A stretch of DNA of 64,000 nt from Caulobacter sp. Root1455 (GCF_001426905.1 NZ_LMFQ01000022.1:207350-271349), one strand, 5' to 3'. Positions 24,351-33,708 are shown, counted from the first letter of the stretch. The notes: generated from the letters alone by a model not told the origin. Made by a program: numbers and translations.

Positions 24351-25241
24351 GTGAGCCCCATGCGCCTGCCGCCGTTCCTGACCCTGACCGCCCTGGAGGC
24401 CGCCGCCCGCCATCGCAGCTACAGCCGCGCGGCCCGCGAGCTCCACGTCACCCACGGCGCGGTCAGCCAGCAGATCCGCAAGCTGGAGGACGAGCTGGGG
24501 ACCAAGCTGTTCGTCCGCCAGGGCAACGCCATGGTCCCCACCGCCACCGGCCAGCGCCTGGCCGACCAGGTGACCACCGCGCTGGCCGCCCTGCACGCCG
24601 GGGTCGACGAGGCCCGGCTGGCGGCGCGCGGCCCGCTGGTGATCAGCAGCAGCGCCGCCTTCGCCAGCCGCTGGCTGGTCACCCGCCTGGAACGGCTGGC
24701 GCGCGAGACCGACGAGCCCGACCTGATCGTCCGCGCCGAGGACCGGGTCGCCGACCTGACCACCGACGGCGTCGACATCGCCCTGCGCTTCGGCTGCGGC
24801 GTATGGCCCGGCGTCGAGGCCGCCACCCTGATGATCGAGCGGATCTTCCCGGTCTGCAGCCCCGACTTCCTGGTCCGCCACCCGATCCGCGAGCCGCGCG
24901 ACCTGCTGGACGCGCCGCTGCTGCGCCATGTGGGCCTGCCCTGGTCGATGTGGCTGACGGCCATGGGCGTGGACGAGGCGCCGCGCCAGCAGGGCCTGGG
25001 CTTCGAGGACACCGCCCTGATGCTGGACACCGCCGCCCACGGGGTGGGCGTGGCCCTGGCCCGCAGCGGCCTGGCCGAACGCGACCTGCGCGAGGGCCGC
25101 CTGGTCCGCCCCTTCGCCGGCGAGGTCAGCGTCGAGACCGGCAACCACTTCGTCTGGCGGGCCGACAGTCCGAAACTGGCGCGGATCCTGAAGCTGCGCG
25201 ACTGGTTCCTCGCCGAGACGGCGGATTTGCGGGCGAGTTGA
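24351..25241 (+). CDS. LysR-family regulator, GcvA-like
   Basis: A 296-aa LysR-type activator/repressor. N-terminal winged helix: FLTLTALEAAARHRSYSRAA, RELHVTHGAVSQQIRKLEDE and LGTKLFVRQGNAMVPTATGQ; this HGAVSQQIRKLE pattern is typical of the GcvA/AmpR subgroup. The rest is the periplasmic-binding-like effector domain (VISSSAAFASRWLVTRLERL, DGVDIALRFGCGVWPGVEA). The GTG at 24351 or the ATG at 24360 may be used. LysR genes often control a divergent neighbour; here the divergent neighbour is the 43-aa peptide gene. Confidence 0.92.
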   Translation: MSPMRLPPFLTLTALEAAARHRSYSRAARELHVTHGAVSQQIRKLEDELGTKLFVRQGNAMVPTATGQRLADQVTTALAALHAGVDEARLAARGPLVISSSAAFASRWLVTRLERLARETDEPDLIVRAEDRVADLTTDGVDIALRFGCGVWPGVEAATLMIERIFPVCSPDFLVRHPIREPRDLLDAPLLRHVGLPWSMWLTAMGVDEAPRQQGLGFEDTALMLDTAAHGVGVALARSGLAERDLREGRLVRPFAGEVSVETGNHFVWRADSPKLARILKLRDWFLAETADLRAS

Positions 25242-25245
25242 GACT

Positions 25246-25356
25246 GTCATCCCGGACAAGCGCGCAGCGCGCCGATCCGGGACCGACGCCTGAGCTCAGC
25301 GCTTCCTGCGGTCCCGGATCTTCACCCCGGCTGCGCCGGGGCTCGTCCGGGATGAC
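25246..25356. repeat. Dispersed inverted repeat, family B
   Basis: Ends GTCATCCCGGACAAGCGCGC and CGGGGCTCGTCCGGGATGAC are inverted copies over the outer dozen bases; the inner GATCCGGGACCG / CGGTCCCGGATC also pair. Related elements are at 29935-30042 and 59381-59481. It separates convergent genes. Confidence 0.85.
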
Positions 25357-25407
25357 AAGGGCGCGGGCGGCGTGGAGCTCGCCCTTTCCGCCGTCACACG
25401 CCCGCGC

Positions 25408-28380
25408 CTAGCCGCCCCGTTCGCACCCCAGCACGGCCCCGACCACCAGGGCCAGCGCGCCCACGGTCAGCAGGACCCACTTGGCCAGGGTGGCGATCCG
25501 CGCCGCGCGCGCCGCGCCGTCCCGGGCGCCCTTGGCGATCATCCAGGCCTCGAGCCCGTCCTCGACCAGGTCGGCGATCGCCGCCAGCAGCACCAGGCCG
25601 GCCGCGGACCGGAAGACCGGCGTCAGATAGGCGTGGACCGGGACTCCGGCGCCGGAGACCGGCTGGTTGGCGATCAGCAGCAGGGCCAGCACCACGGCGA
25701 AGCCCGCATAGCCGGCGATCAGCAACAGGTCGAAACCGAACGCGGCCCAGACATAGGCGAAGACCTTGGATTGGTCGGCCGACGCGGCCCGCCAGCGCGC
25801 GACCGCCCGGTCGAAGGCCCCGGCCGTCCGACACCGTTGCAGGCCCAGCGTGGCCGGCAGCTTCATCTTGCGCAGCTTCCTGTCGGCCCAGCCGACGGCG
25901 AGGGCGCCGACCAGGGCCGCCAGGCCCGTCGCCGCCAACCACGCCCACAGGTCCAGGCGCTTCATCTGGCCCGGCGCGGGGCGGGTCTGGCCGCCGCCGA
26001 CGACGGCGGTCGGATCGACGTCGAGCAGAATGTCCCGCACCCGGGTCTCGGCCAGGCAGGCGCTCTTCATCTTCAGGTCCTGCGCGATGAGCAGCTGGCC
26101 CCCTTTCGGCGTCGGCCGGATGCCCAGGGCCTCGTCCGCGTGCTGCATGGCGCTCTTGGACAGCGCCCAGTCCATCGGCACCTGGCCGCTGCTGGGCTTG
26201 CACAGATGCACCAGGCGGTAGGTCGGCGAGACGCCCCACTCGCCGGCCTCCTCGGGACCCGCCGTCGCCGCGGCCTCGCCCGGCGCGGGGCGGTCGTCCG
26301 GGGCGATGTCGCCGCCGTGGTTGCGCACGGTCTGGGCCAGGGCCATGGCCGCCGCCGTGTCATGGGAGCCGCGCGACGCGGCCAGGCCGAGCAGCGGCCC
26401 CAGCAGGTCGGGCGCGAAGTTCTGCGGCTTGGCCCTGAACAGCGGGTTGGGCTCGCATCCGGGCGGCGTCTCGCCGTCGGACGGGGCCTCGCAGACCTCG
26501 GCGCCCGCCCGGATCAGGTCGGCGGCCGTGTCGTCCGTGTTGGTGGCGTTGTTCAGCTCGATGAAGACCGGCTTGAGCTTGAAGTTCCCGGCGTTGGCGA
26601 GGCGCAGGGCGGCCGCGGCCACGTCGCCCATCGTCGTCACCCCGCCGCCGTCGAAATAGCCGCCGTCCAGCAGATGGCCTTGGCGTTCGCGCTTCGCGTC
26701 GATCAGGGTCCCGCCGGGGCTGACCAGCGGGAAGCGCGCGCCGTTGTGGATGGCCGTGGAGATCCGCACGTCGCGGCCGGCCAGGGCGTGGAAGTCGACC
26801 GCGTTGGGAAAGTCCTCGGGCGTGATGGCGACGTCGGCGGTGATGATGCGCCGGCCGTCCTCCTGCCGCGCGCCGTTGATCATCACGATGGGCAGCCAGG
26901 ACGGGGCGGGCGAACCGGCCGCCGGGCGCCACAGCGACAGGAACGGCTTGGTCCAGAGATCGGCGTCGCGGCACCGCGCAAGGCCGGGCCCAGGGTCGAT
27001 ATCGGCGTCGTCCGGATGCAGGCAGTGCTGCCGCCACCCGGCTTCGAAGCCCGTCTCCAGGGTCTCGGCGCGGTCGGGCAGAAGGGGCACGGCCACGGGC
27101 AGGAAGCGCTGCGCCAGGTCGGGAAACAGCAGGCCCGACACGGCCGGGCTGAGATAGTCGATCCCGGCCACCTCGGCCAGGCTGTCGGCGAACGGCGCGC
27201 CGGACAGGTCGGGCCGGTCGGCCAGGGTCGAGACATAGGCCATCACGCCCACCGAACCGCCCGAAACGCTGCTGATGGCGAACACCCGGTCGCTGAAGGG
27301 CTTGGGGCCCTGGGTTTCGTACTGCAGCTTGCCCAGGACGTCGGCGGCCCAGTAGCCGGCGCGCGACGCCCCGCCTTGCGCGGCCACGAAGACGATCGGC
27401 GTCTCCGGGCCGTTCGGTTGACACGCCTGGGGCCCCTGGGCCGCGCACCAGGCCTTCAGCCGCATGGCGATCGTGTCCTTGCCGGTCCGCGGGTCGGGGC
27501 GCTCGGCCGCGTCCGGGGCAACCGGGCGGGCGGGCGGCAGCGGCATGGCCCGATCGGCGTCCGCCCGGCGCTGCAAGGTGCGGCGTCCGATCGCGTGGTT
27601 GTCGTTGACGAGGCTGAACGCCAGGGCCAGGAACACCAGCCCGGTCAGCACCGGCAGGCGGGTCGCGCGGCTGGCGTGCAGCATGGCGGCCAGGGCGGCG
27701 GTGATGAAGGCCAGGCCCAGGAAGACGATGCTGATGGCGCCCAGGAACTGGGACGGCCCCACCGGCCAGACGCACAGAAGCGCCATCGACCCCAGCCCCA
27801 GGACAAAGGTGGCCCAGCGGGTCAGTCGGCTGAGCTGGCGATGGTCCAGTCGAAAATAGACCGTGACGCGGCGCCGGGCCCAGAGCACGAACACAGCGAC
27901 CAGGCCCAGCGCGAAGAAGATGTAAGGCAGGGCCCAGAGGTCGACCTCGGCCCGCAAGGTCGCCACCCCGGCGATGAAGAACGGCCCGCCGCCCAGGAGG
28001 CGCGGCGTCCACTCGCGCAGCCAGGCGATCAGCCTCGACTCCCGCTGCTGCCGGGCGAACGCCTGGGGCGCGCGCCGCCTGTGCTGTTCGATGATGTAGC
28101 GGGTCCAGAACCAGCACTGGAATCCGTAGAACGCGGTGGCCAGCACCATCCAGCTGGCCTTGCAGGTGTCCGACCCGGCGGTCACCGCCAGGTCCGCGCC
28201 CTGCTCCATGAACATCAGCGCCGCGCAGACGACCAGCAGGGCGGCGACCGCCGGCGCGCCGCGAATGGCCTCCAGGTCGGTGACGAGCGAGGCCCAGAGC
28301 GCCTGGATCGGCGCGAGCAGGTGCGCGACGCGGCCGCGGACGGCCGTCAGGGCCGACGCCCTCTTCGGTGGTTTGGCCAT
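25408..28380 (-). CDS. Polytopic membrane protein with patatin-like phospholipase domain
   Basis: A 990-aa protein. Residues 40-260 contain about six hydrophobic helices (e.g. GAPAVAALLVVCAALMFM, LPYIFFALGLVAVFVLWA, FLGAISIVFLGLAFITAAL). A hydrolase domain follows: GGASRAG at 336-342 fits the oxyanion-hole glycine motif, SVSGGSVG at 371-378 holds the candidate nucleophile Ser373, and LLDGGYFDGGG (near 570) supplies the catalytic Asp-Gly dyad partner. The C-terminal part (about 780-985) has further membrane helices. The catalytic layout suggests an acyl hydrolase acting at the inner membrane. The domain order (membrane, lipase, membrane) is uncommon. Lipid substrate unknown. Confidence 0.82.
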   Translation of the reverse strand: MAKPPKRASALTAVRGRVAHLLAPIQALWASLVTDLEAIRGAPAVAALLVVCAALMFMEQGADLAVTAGSDTCKASWMVLATAFYGFQCWFWTRYIIEQHRRRAPQAFARQQRESRLIAWLREWTPRLLGGGPFFIAGVATLRAEVDLWALPYIFFALGLVAVFVLWARRRVTVYFRLDHRQLSRLTRWATFVLGLGSMALLCVWPVGPSQFLGAISIVFLGLAFITAALAAMLHASRATRLPVLTGLVFLALAFSLVNDNHAIGRRTLQRRADADRAMPLPPARPVAPDAAERPDPRTGKDTIAMRLKAWCAAQGPQACQPNGPETPIVFVAAQGGASRAGYWAADVLGKLQYETQGPKPFSDRVFAISSVSGGSVGVMAYVSTLADRPDLSGAPFADSLAEVAGIDYLSPAVSGLLFPDLAQRFLPVAVPLLPDRAETLETGFEAGWRQHCLHPDDADIDPGPGLARCRDADLWTKPFLSLWRPAAGSPAPSWLPIVMINGARQEDGRRIITADVAITPEDFPNAVDFHALAGRDVRISTAIHNGARFPLVSPGGTLIDAKRERQGHLLDGGYFDGGGVTTMGDVAAAALRLANAGNFKLKPVFIELNNATNTDDTAADLIRAGAEVCEAPSDGETPPGCEPNPLFRAKPQNFAPDLLGPLLGLAASRGSHDTAAAMALAQTVRNHGGDIAPDDRPAPGEAAATAGPEEAGEWGVSPTYRLVHLCKPSSGQVPMDWALSKSAMQHADEALGIRPTPKGGQLLIAQDLKMKSACLAETRVRDILLDVDPTAVVGGGQTRPAPGQMKRLDLWAWLAATGLAALVGALAVGWADRKLRKMKLPATLGLQRCRTAGAFDRAVARWRAASADQSKVFAYVWAAFGFDLLLIAGYAGFAVVLALLLIANQPVSGAGVPVHAYLTPVFRSAAGLVLLAAIADLVEDGLEAWMIAKGARDGAARAARIATLAKWVLLTVGALALVVGAVLGCERGG

Positions 28381-28514
28381 CGCCCCAGCCCCCCAGGTCG
28401 GCGACCCGTCGCGCCGCGGCGATCAACCTAGCGTGGCCCCGGAAGTTTTCAATCTATGAGAACGGTCGAGCCGACGCTCTCGCCAAGGCGGCGCCGCGCG
28501 CGCCGATCCCGGCC

Positions 28515-29903
28515 CTACCCTTTCCGAAACCCCCGCAGCACGTTGGCCTCGGTGCTCAGCTGCAGCTTTCCGTAGTCGATGCGCGGCGTGTCGGAGAACA
28601 GCAGGTAGTAATATTTCATCTGCTCGGACCACCAGTAGCCGGGGCAGTTGTCGCCCTGGGTCATCGGCTGGGTGGTGATGTCCTTCAGGGCCGTGTAGCC
28701 GAAGGCCGCGCGGCTGGTGGCCTTCATCTCCCGATAGTGGATCGCGGCCAGCTTGCGGTAGCGCACGTCGCGGCCCTCCAGCCACAGGTTCAGGCAGGCG
28801 TCGGGATATTCCGGGCGCAGGCCGGTGTGCTTGCGGCGCGGCTGGCGGGTGGTCACGTCGATCGATTCCGGGATCACCCCGAACGTCGCCTGCAGTTCCG
28901 TGAACGAGGCCAGGTAGTCGTCGCCCTGGGCCTTGCGGCCGACCTGGCCCAGCAGGCCGGCATAGTAGGCGGCCAGCTCGCTCTGGGCCGTGGAGGTCAC
29001 CGCCCCGGTCTCGAAATCGACCATCGGGAACCACAGCCGGCCGTCATAGCGCTTGGCCTGGTGGGCCAGCTGGGCGTCGACGCACTCGACCGCCCAGCGC
29101 TTGCAGTCCTTGTCGCCGAACAGTTCCCAGGCGTCCCACAGGTACTCGTAGAAACTGTCGGCATAGACGTCGATGCTGGCGTTGCGGCTGGTGAACTCGC
29201 CGGTCGTCGCGTGGATGTTGGCGGCCATCAGGCCGATCTTCGAGCGGCGGTCCAGGGCGTGGCGCATGGCCCGCTTGGCCATGTCGAAATACTTGCGCTC
29301 GCCGGTCAGCTGGGAGAGCACCCCGAACTCGCTGATATAGGTGCCGATCTCGGCCAGGTTGGTCTCCGGGTCGCTGACCGCCCCGGTGCGCAGGTTCACA
29401 TAGCGCCAGGGCAGACCGTGCGGCGAGGCCTCGAAGGCCTTGGCCAGGCGGTCGGCCAGGTCGCGGGCCTTGGCCAGCAGGACCGGATCGCCGCTGGCCA
29501 GGTGGGCCGACAGCAGGCCGCCGACCAGGCGGATGTTGGTCTCGAAGACCTGGGCGTTGCCGTCGACGTCGAAGTCGAGATGGGCCTTCACCCAGTCGAC
29601 CCCGGCCTGGAACTCGGCGTCCAGCCCCATGATCCACAGGGTGTCCAGCGCCTCGACCAGCGACAGGCCCAGGTCGTGGCCCTCGACGAAGAACGACGAC
29701 GACGTGCCGCTGACCGGATTGATCTCGTCCTTGCCCCAGGCCTTGGCGACATAGCCGCGCCAGGCCCACTGGAACTCGGACCGGACGTCGGCGGCCAGGA
29801 CCTTCCAGTCCTCGTCGGGGGTGTCGGCGGCGAAGGCCGGGACGGCGGCGGCCGAGGCGACCAGGGCCAGGGCGTGACGGCGGGAGGGGCGAAGAGCGTT
29901 CAT
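28515..29903 (-). CDS. GH47 family alpha-1,2-mannosidase, exported
   Basis: A 462-aa protein matching class I (glycoside hydrolase family 47) mannosidases, calcium-dependent inverting enzymes mainly known from eukaryotic N-glycan trimming. Typical segments: VRSEFQWAWRGYVAKAWGKD, LSLVEALDTLWIMGLDAEFQ, FETNIRLVGGLLSAHLASGD, NLAEIGTYISEFGVLSQLTG, HTGLRPEYPDACLNLWLEGR, and KDITTQPMTQGDN. The N-terminus PSRRHALALVASAAAVPAFA has twin arginines and an AxA site, so Tat or Sec export is likely. A structurally studied GH47 from Caulobacter K31 is a known bacterial example, and this gene is probably its orthologue. Length is normal. Confidence 0.92.
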   Translation of the reverse strand: MNALRPSRRHALALVASAAAVPAFAADTPDEDWKVLAADVRSEFQWAWRGYVAKAWGKDEINPVSGTSSSFFVEGHDLGLSLVEALDTLWIMGLDAEFQAGVDWVKAHLDFDVDGNAQVFETNIRLVGGLLSAHLASGDPVLLAKARDLADRLAKAFEASPHGLPWRYVNLRTGAVSDPETNLAEIGTYISEFGVLSQLTGERKYFDMAKRAMRHALDRRSKIGLMAANIHATTGEFTSRNASIDVYADSFYEYLWDAWELFGDKDCKRWAVECVDAQLAHQAKRYDGRLWFPMVDFETGAVTSTAQSELAAYYAGLLGQVGRKAQGDDYLASFTELQATFGVIPESIDVTTRQPRRKHTGLRPEYPDACLNLWLEGRDVRYRKLAAIHYREMKATSRAAFGYTALKDITTQPMTQGDNCPGYWWSEQMKYYYLLFSDTPRIDYGKLQLSTEANVLRGFRKG

Positions 29904-29934
29904 GGGGCGACCTTAAGCGTTCCCCTCAAAATCT

Positions 29935-30042
29935 GTCATCCCGGACGAACGCGCGGCGCGAAGATCCGGGACCGGGGTGTGAACACATGCGCTTCCGGCG
30001 GTCCCGGATCCGCCCGGCTTTCGCCGGTTTGTCCGGGATGAC
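29935..30042. repeat. Dispersed inverted repeat, family B
   Basis: GTCATCCCGGACGAACGCGC at the left and CGGTTTGTCCGGGATGAC at the right; inner GATCCGGGACCG / CGGTCCCGGATC also pair. Same family as 25246-25356. It lies upstream of the mannosidase gene, before the dehydrogenase gene. Confidence 0.85.
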
Positions 30043-30197
30043 GGCACTTTTGGATCTTCGGCGCCCCGCCGCTGCGACGTTTCCGCTGCGTCGCAGCAAA
30101 GCCTTGGCGACCACGGGGTTGCTCGTGCTAGAAAAGCGCGCATGAACTCGGGCCGGGCGCGCGACGCCTTGCGCCGCCTCGAACAAGGCTAGTCTGA

Positions 30198-31076
30198 ATG
30201 ACGGATATCAAGACGGTCGGCGTGATCGGCGCGGGCCAGATGGGGTCGGGGATCGCCCATGTCGTCGCCCTTGGCGGCTATGACGTGCGCCTGCACGACG
30301 TCTCGCGCGAGCGCATCGACGCCGGCCTGGCCCTGATCGAAAAGAACATGGCCCGCCAGGTGCATCGCGGGATCATCGACGAGGCGGCCATGAGCGCGGC
30401 CCTGGCGCGGATCACCGCCGCCGAGGACCTGGCCCTGGTCGGCGCCACCGACCTGGCGATCGAAGCGGCGACCGAGAACGAGGAGCTCAAGAAGTCGATC
30501 TTCAAGAACCTCCAGCCCCACCTGGGCGCCGACACCCTGCTGGCCTCCAACACCTCGTCGATCTCGATCACCCGCCTGGCCTCGTCGACCGACCGTCCCG
30601 AGCGGTTCATCGGCCTGCACTTCATGAACCCCGTCCCAGCGATGAAGCTGGTCGAGATCATTCGCGGCATCGCCACCGACGTGCCGACCTACGAGCGGGC
30701 CGTGGCCTTCGCCAAGTCGCTGGGCAAGATCACCAGCAACGCCGAGGACTTCCCCGCCTTCATCGTCAACCGCGTGCTGGTGCCGATGATCAACGAGGCG
30801 ATCTACACGCTGTACGAAGGCGTGGGCACGGTCGACGCCATCGACACCGCCATGAAGCTGGGCGCCAACCATCCGATGGGCCCGCTGGAGCTGGGCGACT
30901 TCATCGGCCTGGACACCGTGCTGAGCATCATGAACGTGCTGCACGAGGGCCTGGCCGACAGCAAGTACCGCCCCTGCCCGCTGCTGGTGAAATATGTCGA
31001 GGCCGGCTGGCTGGGCAAGAAGGCCGGCCGCGGCTTCTACGACTATCGCGGCGAGCACCCGGTCCCGACGCGGTAG
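30198..31076 (+). CDS. 3-hydroxybutyryl-CoA dehydrogenase
   Basis: A 292-aa NAD(P)-dependent 3-hydroxyacyl-CoA dehydrogenase. The Rossmann motif is GVIGAGQMGSGIAHVVALGG near the N-terminus. SSISITRLASSTDRPERFIG then LHFMNPVPAMKLVEIIRG holds the catalytic Ser/His region, and NRVLVPMINEAIYTLYEGVG then GANHPMGPLELGDFIGLDT is the C-terminal dimerisation signature. It fits the short-chain stand-alone type (hbd/paaH). It uses electrons in the same fatty-acid or butyrate pathway as etfBA. Confidence 0.95.
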   Translation: MTDIKTVGVIGAGQMGSGIAHVVALGGYDVRLHDVSRERIDAGLALIEKNMARQVHRGIIDEAAMSAALARITAAEDLALVGATDLAIEAATENEELKKSIFKNLQPHLGADTLLASNTSSISITRLASSTDRPERFIGLHFMNPVPAMKLVEIIRGIATDVPTYERAVAFAKSLGKITSNAEDFPAFIVNRVLVPMINEAIYTLYEGVGTVDAIDTAMKLGANHPMGPLELGDFIGLDTVLSIMNVLHEGLADSKYRPCPLLVKYVEAGWLGKKAGRGFYDYRGEHPVPTR

Positions 31077-31082
31077 GCCAAG

Positions 31083-31475
31083 TCACCATACCGTCTGGAC
31101 CCGCCAGTTCAGACAGGCTTCGGTCAGAGGGCCGTCGGACGTGATCAGGCTTAGATTCCGGCGGGCCGCCTGCGCCGCGATAATCCGATCCCACGGATCC
31201 TTGTGAGACTTTTCGAGGCGGGCCGCCTGAAACCCGTCATCGACGTCTATGGGCAACCATTCCACCCCCAGGCGCGGGACGACACGCGGCAGCGCCGGAG
31301 GGAGCCGGTAGAGCGACAGATCTCGATCGCGTTTGTACTCAATCTCGTAGGCGCTGGCGGCGCTTACGAAGAGAGGATGATCGCGCCCCTCGACGCAAGC
31401 GCGCGCCTTGCTGGACAAGCGCCTCGGATCGATCATCCACCAAATCAAGGCGTGGGTATCAAGCAGGAAGCTCAT
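31083..31475 (-). CDS. PIN-domain toxin, VapC type
   Basis: A 130-aa PIN-domain ribonuclease toxin. MSFLLDTHALIWWMIDP carries the first catalytic Asp (LDTHALIW), SAASAYEIEYKRD the conserved Glu, and DPWDRIIAAQAARRNLSLIT plus SDGPL the remaining acidic residues. Its ATG at 31475 overlaps the antitoxin stop by 4 bp. Longer upstream in-frame codons run inside the antitoxin gene and are not used. The last coding base is only 7 bp from the convergent dehydrogenase stop. Confidence 0.93.
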   Translation of the reverse strand: MSFLLDTHALIWWMIDPRRLSSKARACVEGRDHPLFVSAASAYEIEYKRDRDLSLYRLPPALPRVVPRLGVEWLPIDVDDGFQAARLEKSHKDPWDRIIAAQAARRNLSLITSDGPLTEACLNWRVQTVW

Positions 31476-31759
31476 TTCCCTGGCGGCAACGGCCGATAGA
31501 AATCGTCTTCGTCGCGTGACTCGGCGAGCTCTTCCAATTCCGGATCGGGCCGAGAGAAGATGTAGGGATCGTCCATTGGGCCGAGATGAGACCATACGCC
31601 GGGGACGCGATCACCCAACTTGACGGGCGGCTCAACCTTATTGACGACGGCGACCGTCTCACCGCCGCGCGTCAGAAACACGATATCCTCGCCGGCCTTG
31701 AGATGAGCCATGAGCTCCGCAAGCGCGTCCTCAGCAGTTATGTCGACCTGGATCGTCAT
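31472..31759 (-). CDS. Antitoxin of the Phd/YefM type, partner of the PIN toxin
   Basis: A 95-aa antitoxin. The N-terminus MTIQVDITAEDALAELMAHL and the segment GEDIVFLTRGGETVAVVNKV have the Phd/YefM fold pattern (short DNA-binding dimer strand-helix-strand). The acidic C-terminal tail (PDPELEELAESRDEDDFYRP) would bind the toxin. It lies upstream of and overlaps the VapC gene, the standard order; the complex normally represses its own promoter. Confidence 0.9.
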   Translation of the reverse strand: MTIQVDITAEDALAELMAHLKAGEDIVFLTRGGETVAVVNKVEPPVKLGDRVPGVWSHLGPMDDPYIFSRPDPELEELAESRDEDDFYRPLPPGK

Positions 31760-31796
31760 TCCGCGAGCTTAACACGGAACACAACCAGAACAATCC

Positions 31797-33704
31797 CTAC
31801 CCCGCCCCCATCGCCACGGCGACGTGGTAGGTGACGAACGAGGCCAGATAGGCCAGGCCGGCCATGTACAGGAACATCACCGTCGGCCAGGTCCAGCCGT
31901 TGGTCTCGCGCTTGACCACGCCCAGGGTCGCCGCGCACTGCGGGGCGAAAACGTACCAGGCCAGGAACGACAGGGCGGTGGCCAGCGACCACTGGTGCGA
32001 CAGCAGGGCGCCCAGATTGGTGCCGGCCTCGTCGTCGCCGCCGACCGCGTAGACGGTGCCCAGGGCGGCCACCGCCACCTCGCGCGCCGCGAAGCCGGGG
32101 ACCAGGGCCACGGTCATCTGCCAATTAAACCCAATGGGTTGCATGACCGGCGCGATCAGATGCCCGATCCGCCCGGCGAAGCTGTAGTCGATGGCCGGCC
32201 CCGTCGCGCCCTCGGGCGGATAGGGGAAGGTCGACAGCACCCAGACCAGCACCATCAGCGGCAGGATGATGCGGCCGGCCCGCTCGATGAAGATCCGGGC
32301 CCGGGTCCACAGGTTCATCGCCACGTTGCGCGGCTCGGGCCAGCGATAGGTCGGCAGCTCCATCATGAACGGCTCGACCGTGCCGCGCCAAAAGATCTTG
32401 CGGATCACGAACGACACCACCAGGGCGCTGACGATGCCCGAGGCGTAGAGGCCGAACATCACCAGGCCCGGCAGGCTGAACACGCCCCAGACCTTGGTGT
32501 GGGGAATGAAGGCGGCGATGATCAGGGTGTAGACCGGGATCCGCGCCGAGCAGGTCATCAGCGGGGCGACCAGGATGGTGGTCAGCCGGTCGTGCTTGTT
32601 GTCGATCACCCGCGTCGACATGATCCCGGGGATAGCGCAGGCGAAGCTGGAGAGCAGCGGGATGAACGCCCGGCCGTGCAGGCCCGCCCCGCCCATGATC
32701 TTGTCCATCAGGAAGGCCGCGCGGGTCATGTAGCCGCTGTCTTCCAGCACCAGGATGAAGAAGAACAGGATCACGATCTGCGGCAGGAAGACCAGCACGC
32801 TGCCCACCCCGGCGATCAGGCCGTCGGTGATCAGGCTCTGGAGCAGGCCGTCGGGCAGCACGGCGGCCACGCCGGTGCTCAGGCCCGCGAAGCCCGCCTC
32901 GATCAGGCCCATCAACGGCTCGGCCCAGGTGAACACCGCCTGGAACATCACGAACAGCAGCAGGGCCAGGATCAGCAGGCCGCCGACCGGGTTCAGCAGC
33001 ACCGCGTCGACCTTGCCGGTCACGGTGTCGGGACGCTCGGGCGGGCGGACGCATTCCTTGACGATCCGCTGGGCCTCGCGGTGCGCGGCGCGGATCTCGG
33101 CGGCGTTCGGCTCGCGCCAGACGTTCTCGTGGGCGCCCCCTTCTTCAAGTAATTTGGCATGGGAAACCGCCAGGGCGTCGGCCTTGGCGACCAGCTCCTC
33201 CAGGCCGCGCTTGCGGGTGGCCACGGTGGTGACGATCGGCGCGCCGATCTCGGCCGACAGCCGCTCCAGGTCGATGCGCAGGCCCTGGCGCTGGGCGATG
33301 TCGAACATGTTCAGCGCCAGCACGAACGGCCGGCCGACCTGCTTGAGCTCCAGCACCAGCCGCAGCACCAGCCGCAGGTTGGTGGCGTCGGCCACGCAGA
33401 TCACCACGTCGGGCGGCTGTTCGCCCGACAAGCGGCCCAGCACCGCGTCGCGGGTCACCACCTCGTCCGGGCTGCGGGCCCGCAGGGAATAGGTGCCGGG
33501 CAGGTCCAGCACATGGGCGCCGCGGCCGCCGGGCAGGGTCAGCACGCCCTCCTTCCGCTCGACGGTGACGCCGGCGTAGTTGGCGACCTTCTGGCGGCTG
33601 CCGGTCAGGGCGTTGAACAGGGCGGTCTTGCCGGAATTGGGATTGCCGACCAGCGCCAGGCGCGCGGGCCCCAATTGCGTTTTACTCAGGGCGGCGTCGG
33701 TCAA
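31797..33704 (-). CDS. feoB: Ferrous iron transporter FeoB
   Basis: A 635-aa GTP-gated Fe(II) transporter of the inner membrane. N-terminal G domain: GNPNSGKTALFNALTGSRQK (G1), DLPGTYSLRARSPDE (G3), LNMFD (G4 NxxD). Then about eight membrane helices, with the two Gate motifs visible, e.g. LSSFACAIPGIMSTRVI (Gate 1) and LVPGFAAREVAVAALGTVY (Gate 2). The length is shorter than the E. coli protein but usual for alphaproteobacteria. It follows feoA with a 4-bp gap, forming an operon under a probable Fur box. Confidence 0.97.
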   Translation of the reverse strand: MTDAALSKTQLGPARLALVGNPNSGKTALFNALTGSRQKVANYAGVTVERKEGVLTLPGGRGAHVLDLPGTYSLRARSPDEVVTRDAVLGRLSGEQPPDVVICVADATNLRLVLRLVLELKQVGRPFVLALNMFDIAQRQGLRIDLERLSAEIGAPIVTTVATRKRGLEELVAKADALAVSHAKLLEEGGAHENVWREPNAAEIRAAHREAQRIVKECVRPPERPDTVTGKVDAVLLNPVGGLLILALLLFVMFQAVFTWAEPLMGLIEAGFAGLSTGVAAVLPDGLLQSLITDGLIAGVGSVLVFLPQIVILFFFILVLEDSGYMTRAAFLMDKIMGGAGLHGRAFIPLLSSFACAIPGIMSTRVIDNKHDRLTTILVAPLMTCSARIPVYTLIIAAFIPHTKVWGVFSLPGLVMFGLYASGIVSALVVSFVIRKIFWRGTVEPFMMELPTYRWPEPRNVAMNLWTRARIFIERAGRIILPLMVLVWVLSTFPYPPEGATGPAIDYSFAGRIGHLIAPVMQPIGFNWQMTVALVPGFAAREVAVAALGTVYAVGGDDEAGTNLGALLSHQWSLATALSFLAWYVFAPQCAATLGVVKRETNGWTWPTVMFLYMAGLAYLASFVTYHVAVAMGAG

Positions 33705-33708
33705 GGCC

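Noticed and set aside
25372..28431. About 1000-codon frame opposite the membrane lipase gene
   Set aside because: Same reason: no motifs, biased composition, and the minus strand shows membrane helices and catalytic motifs.
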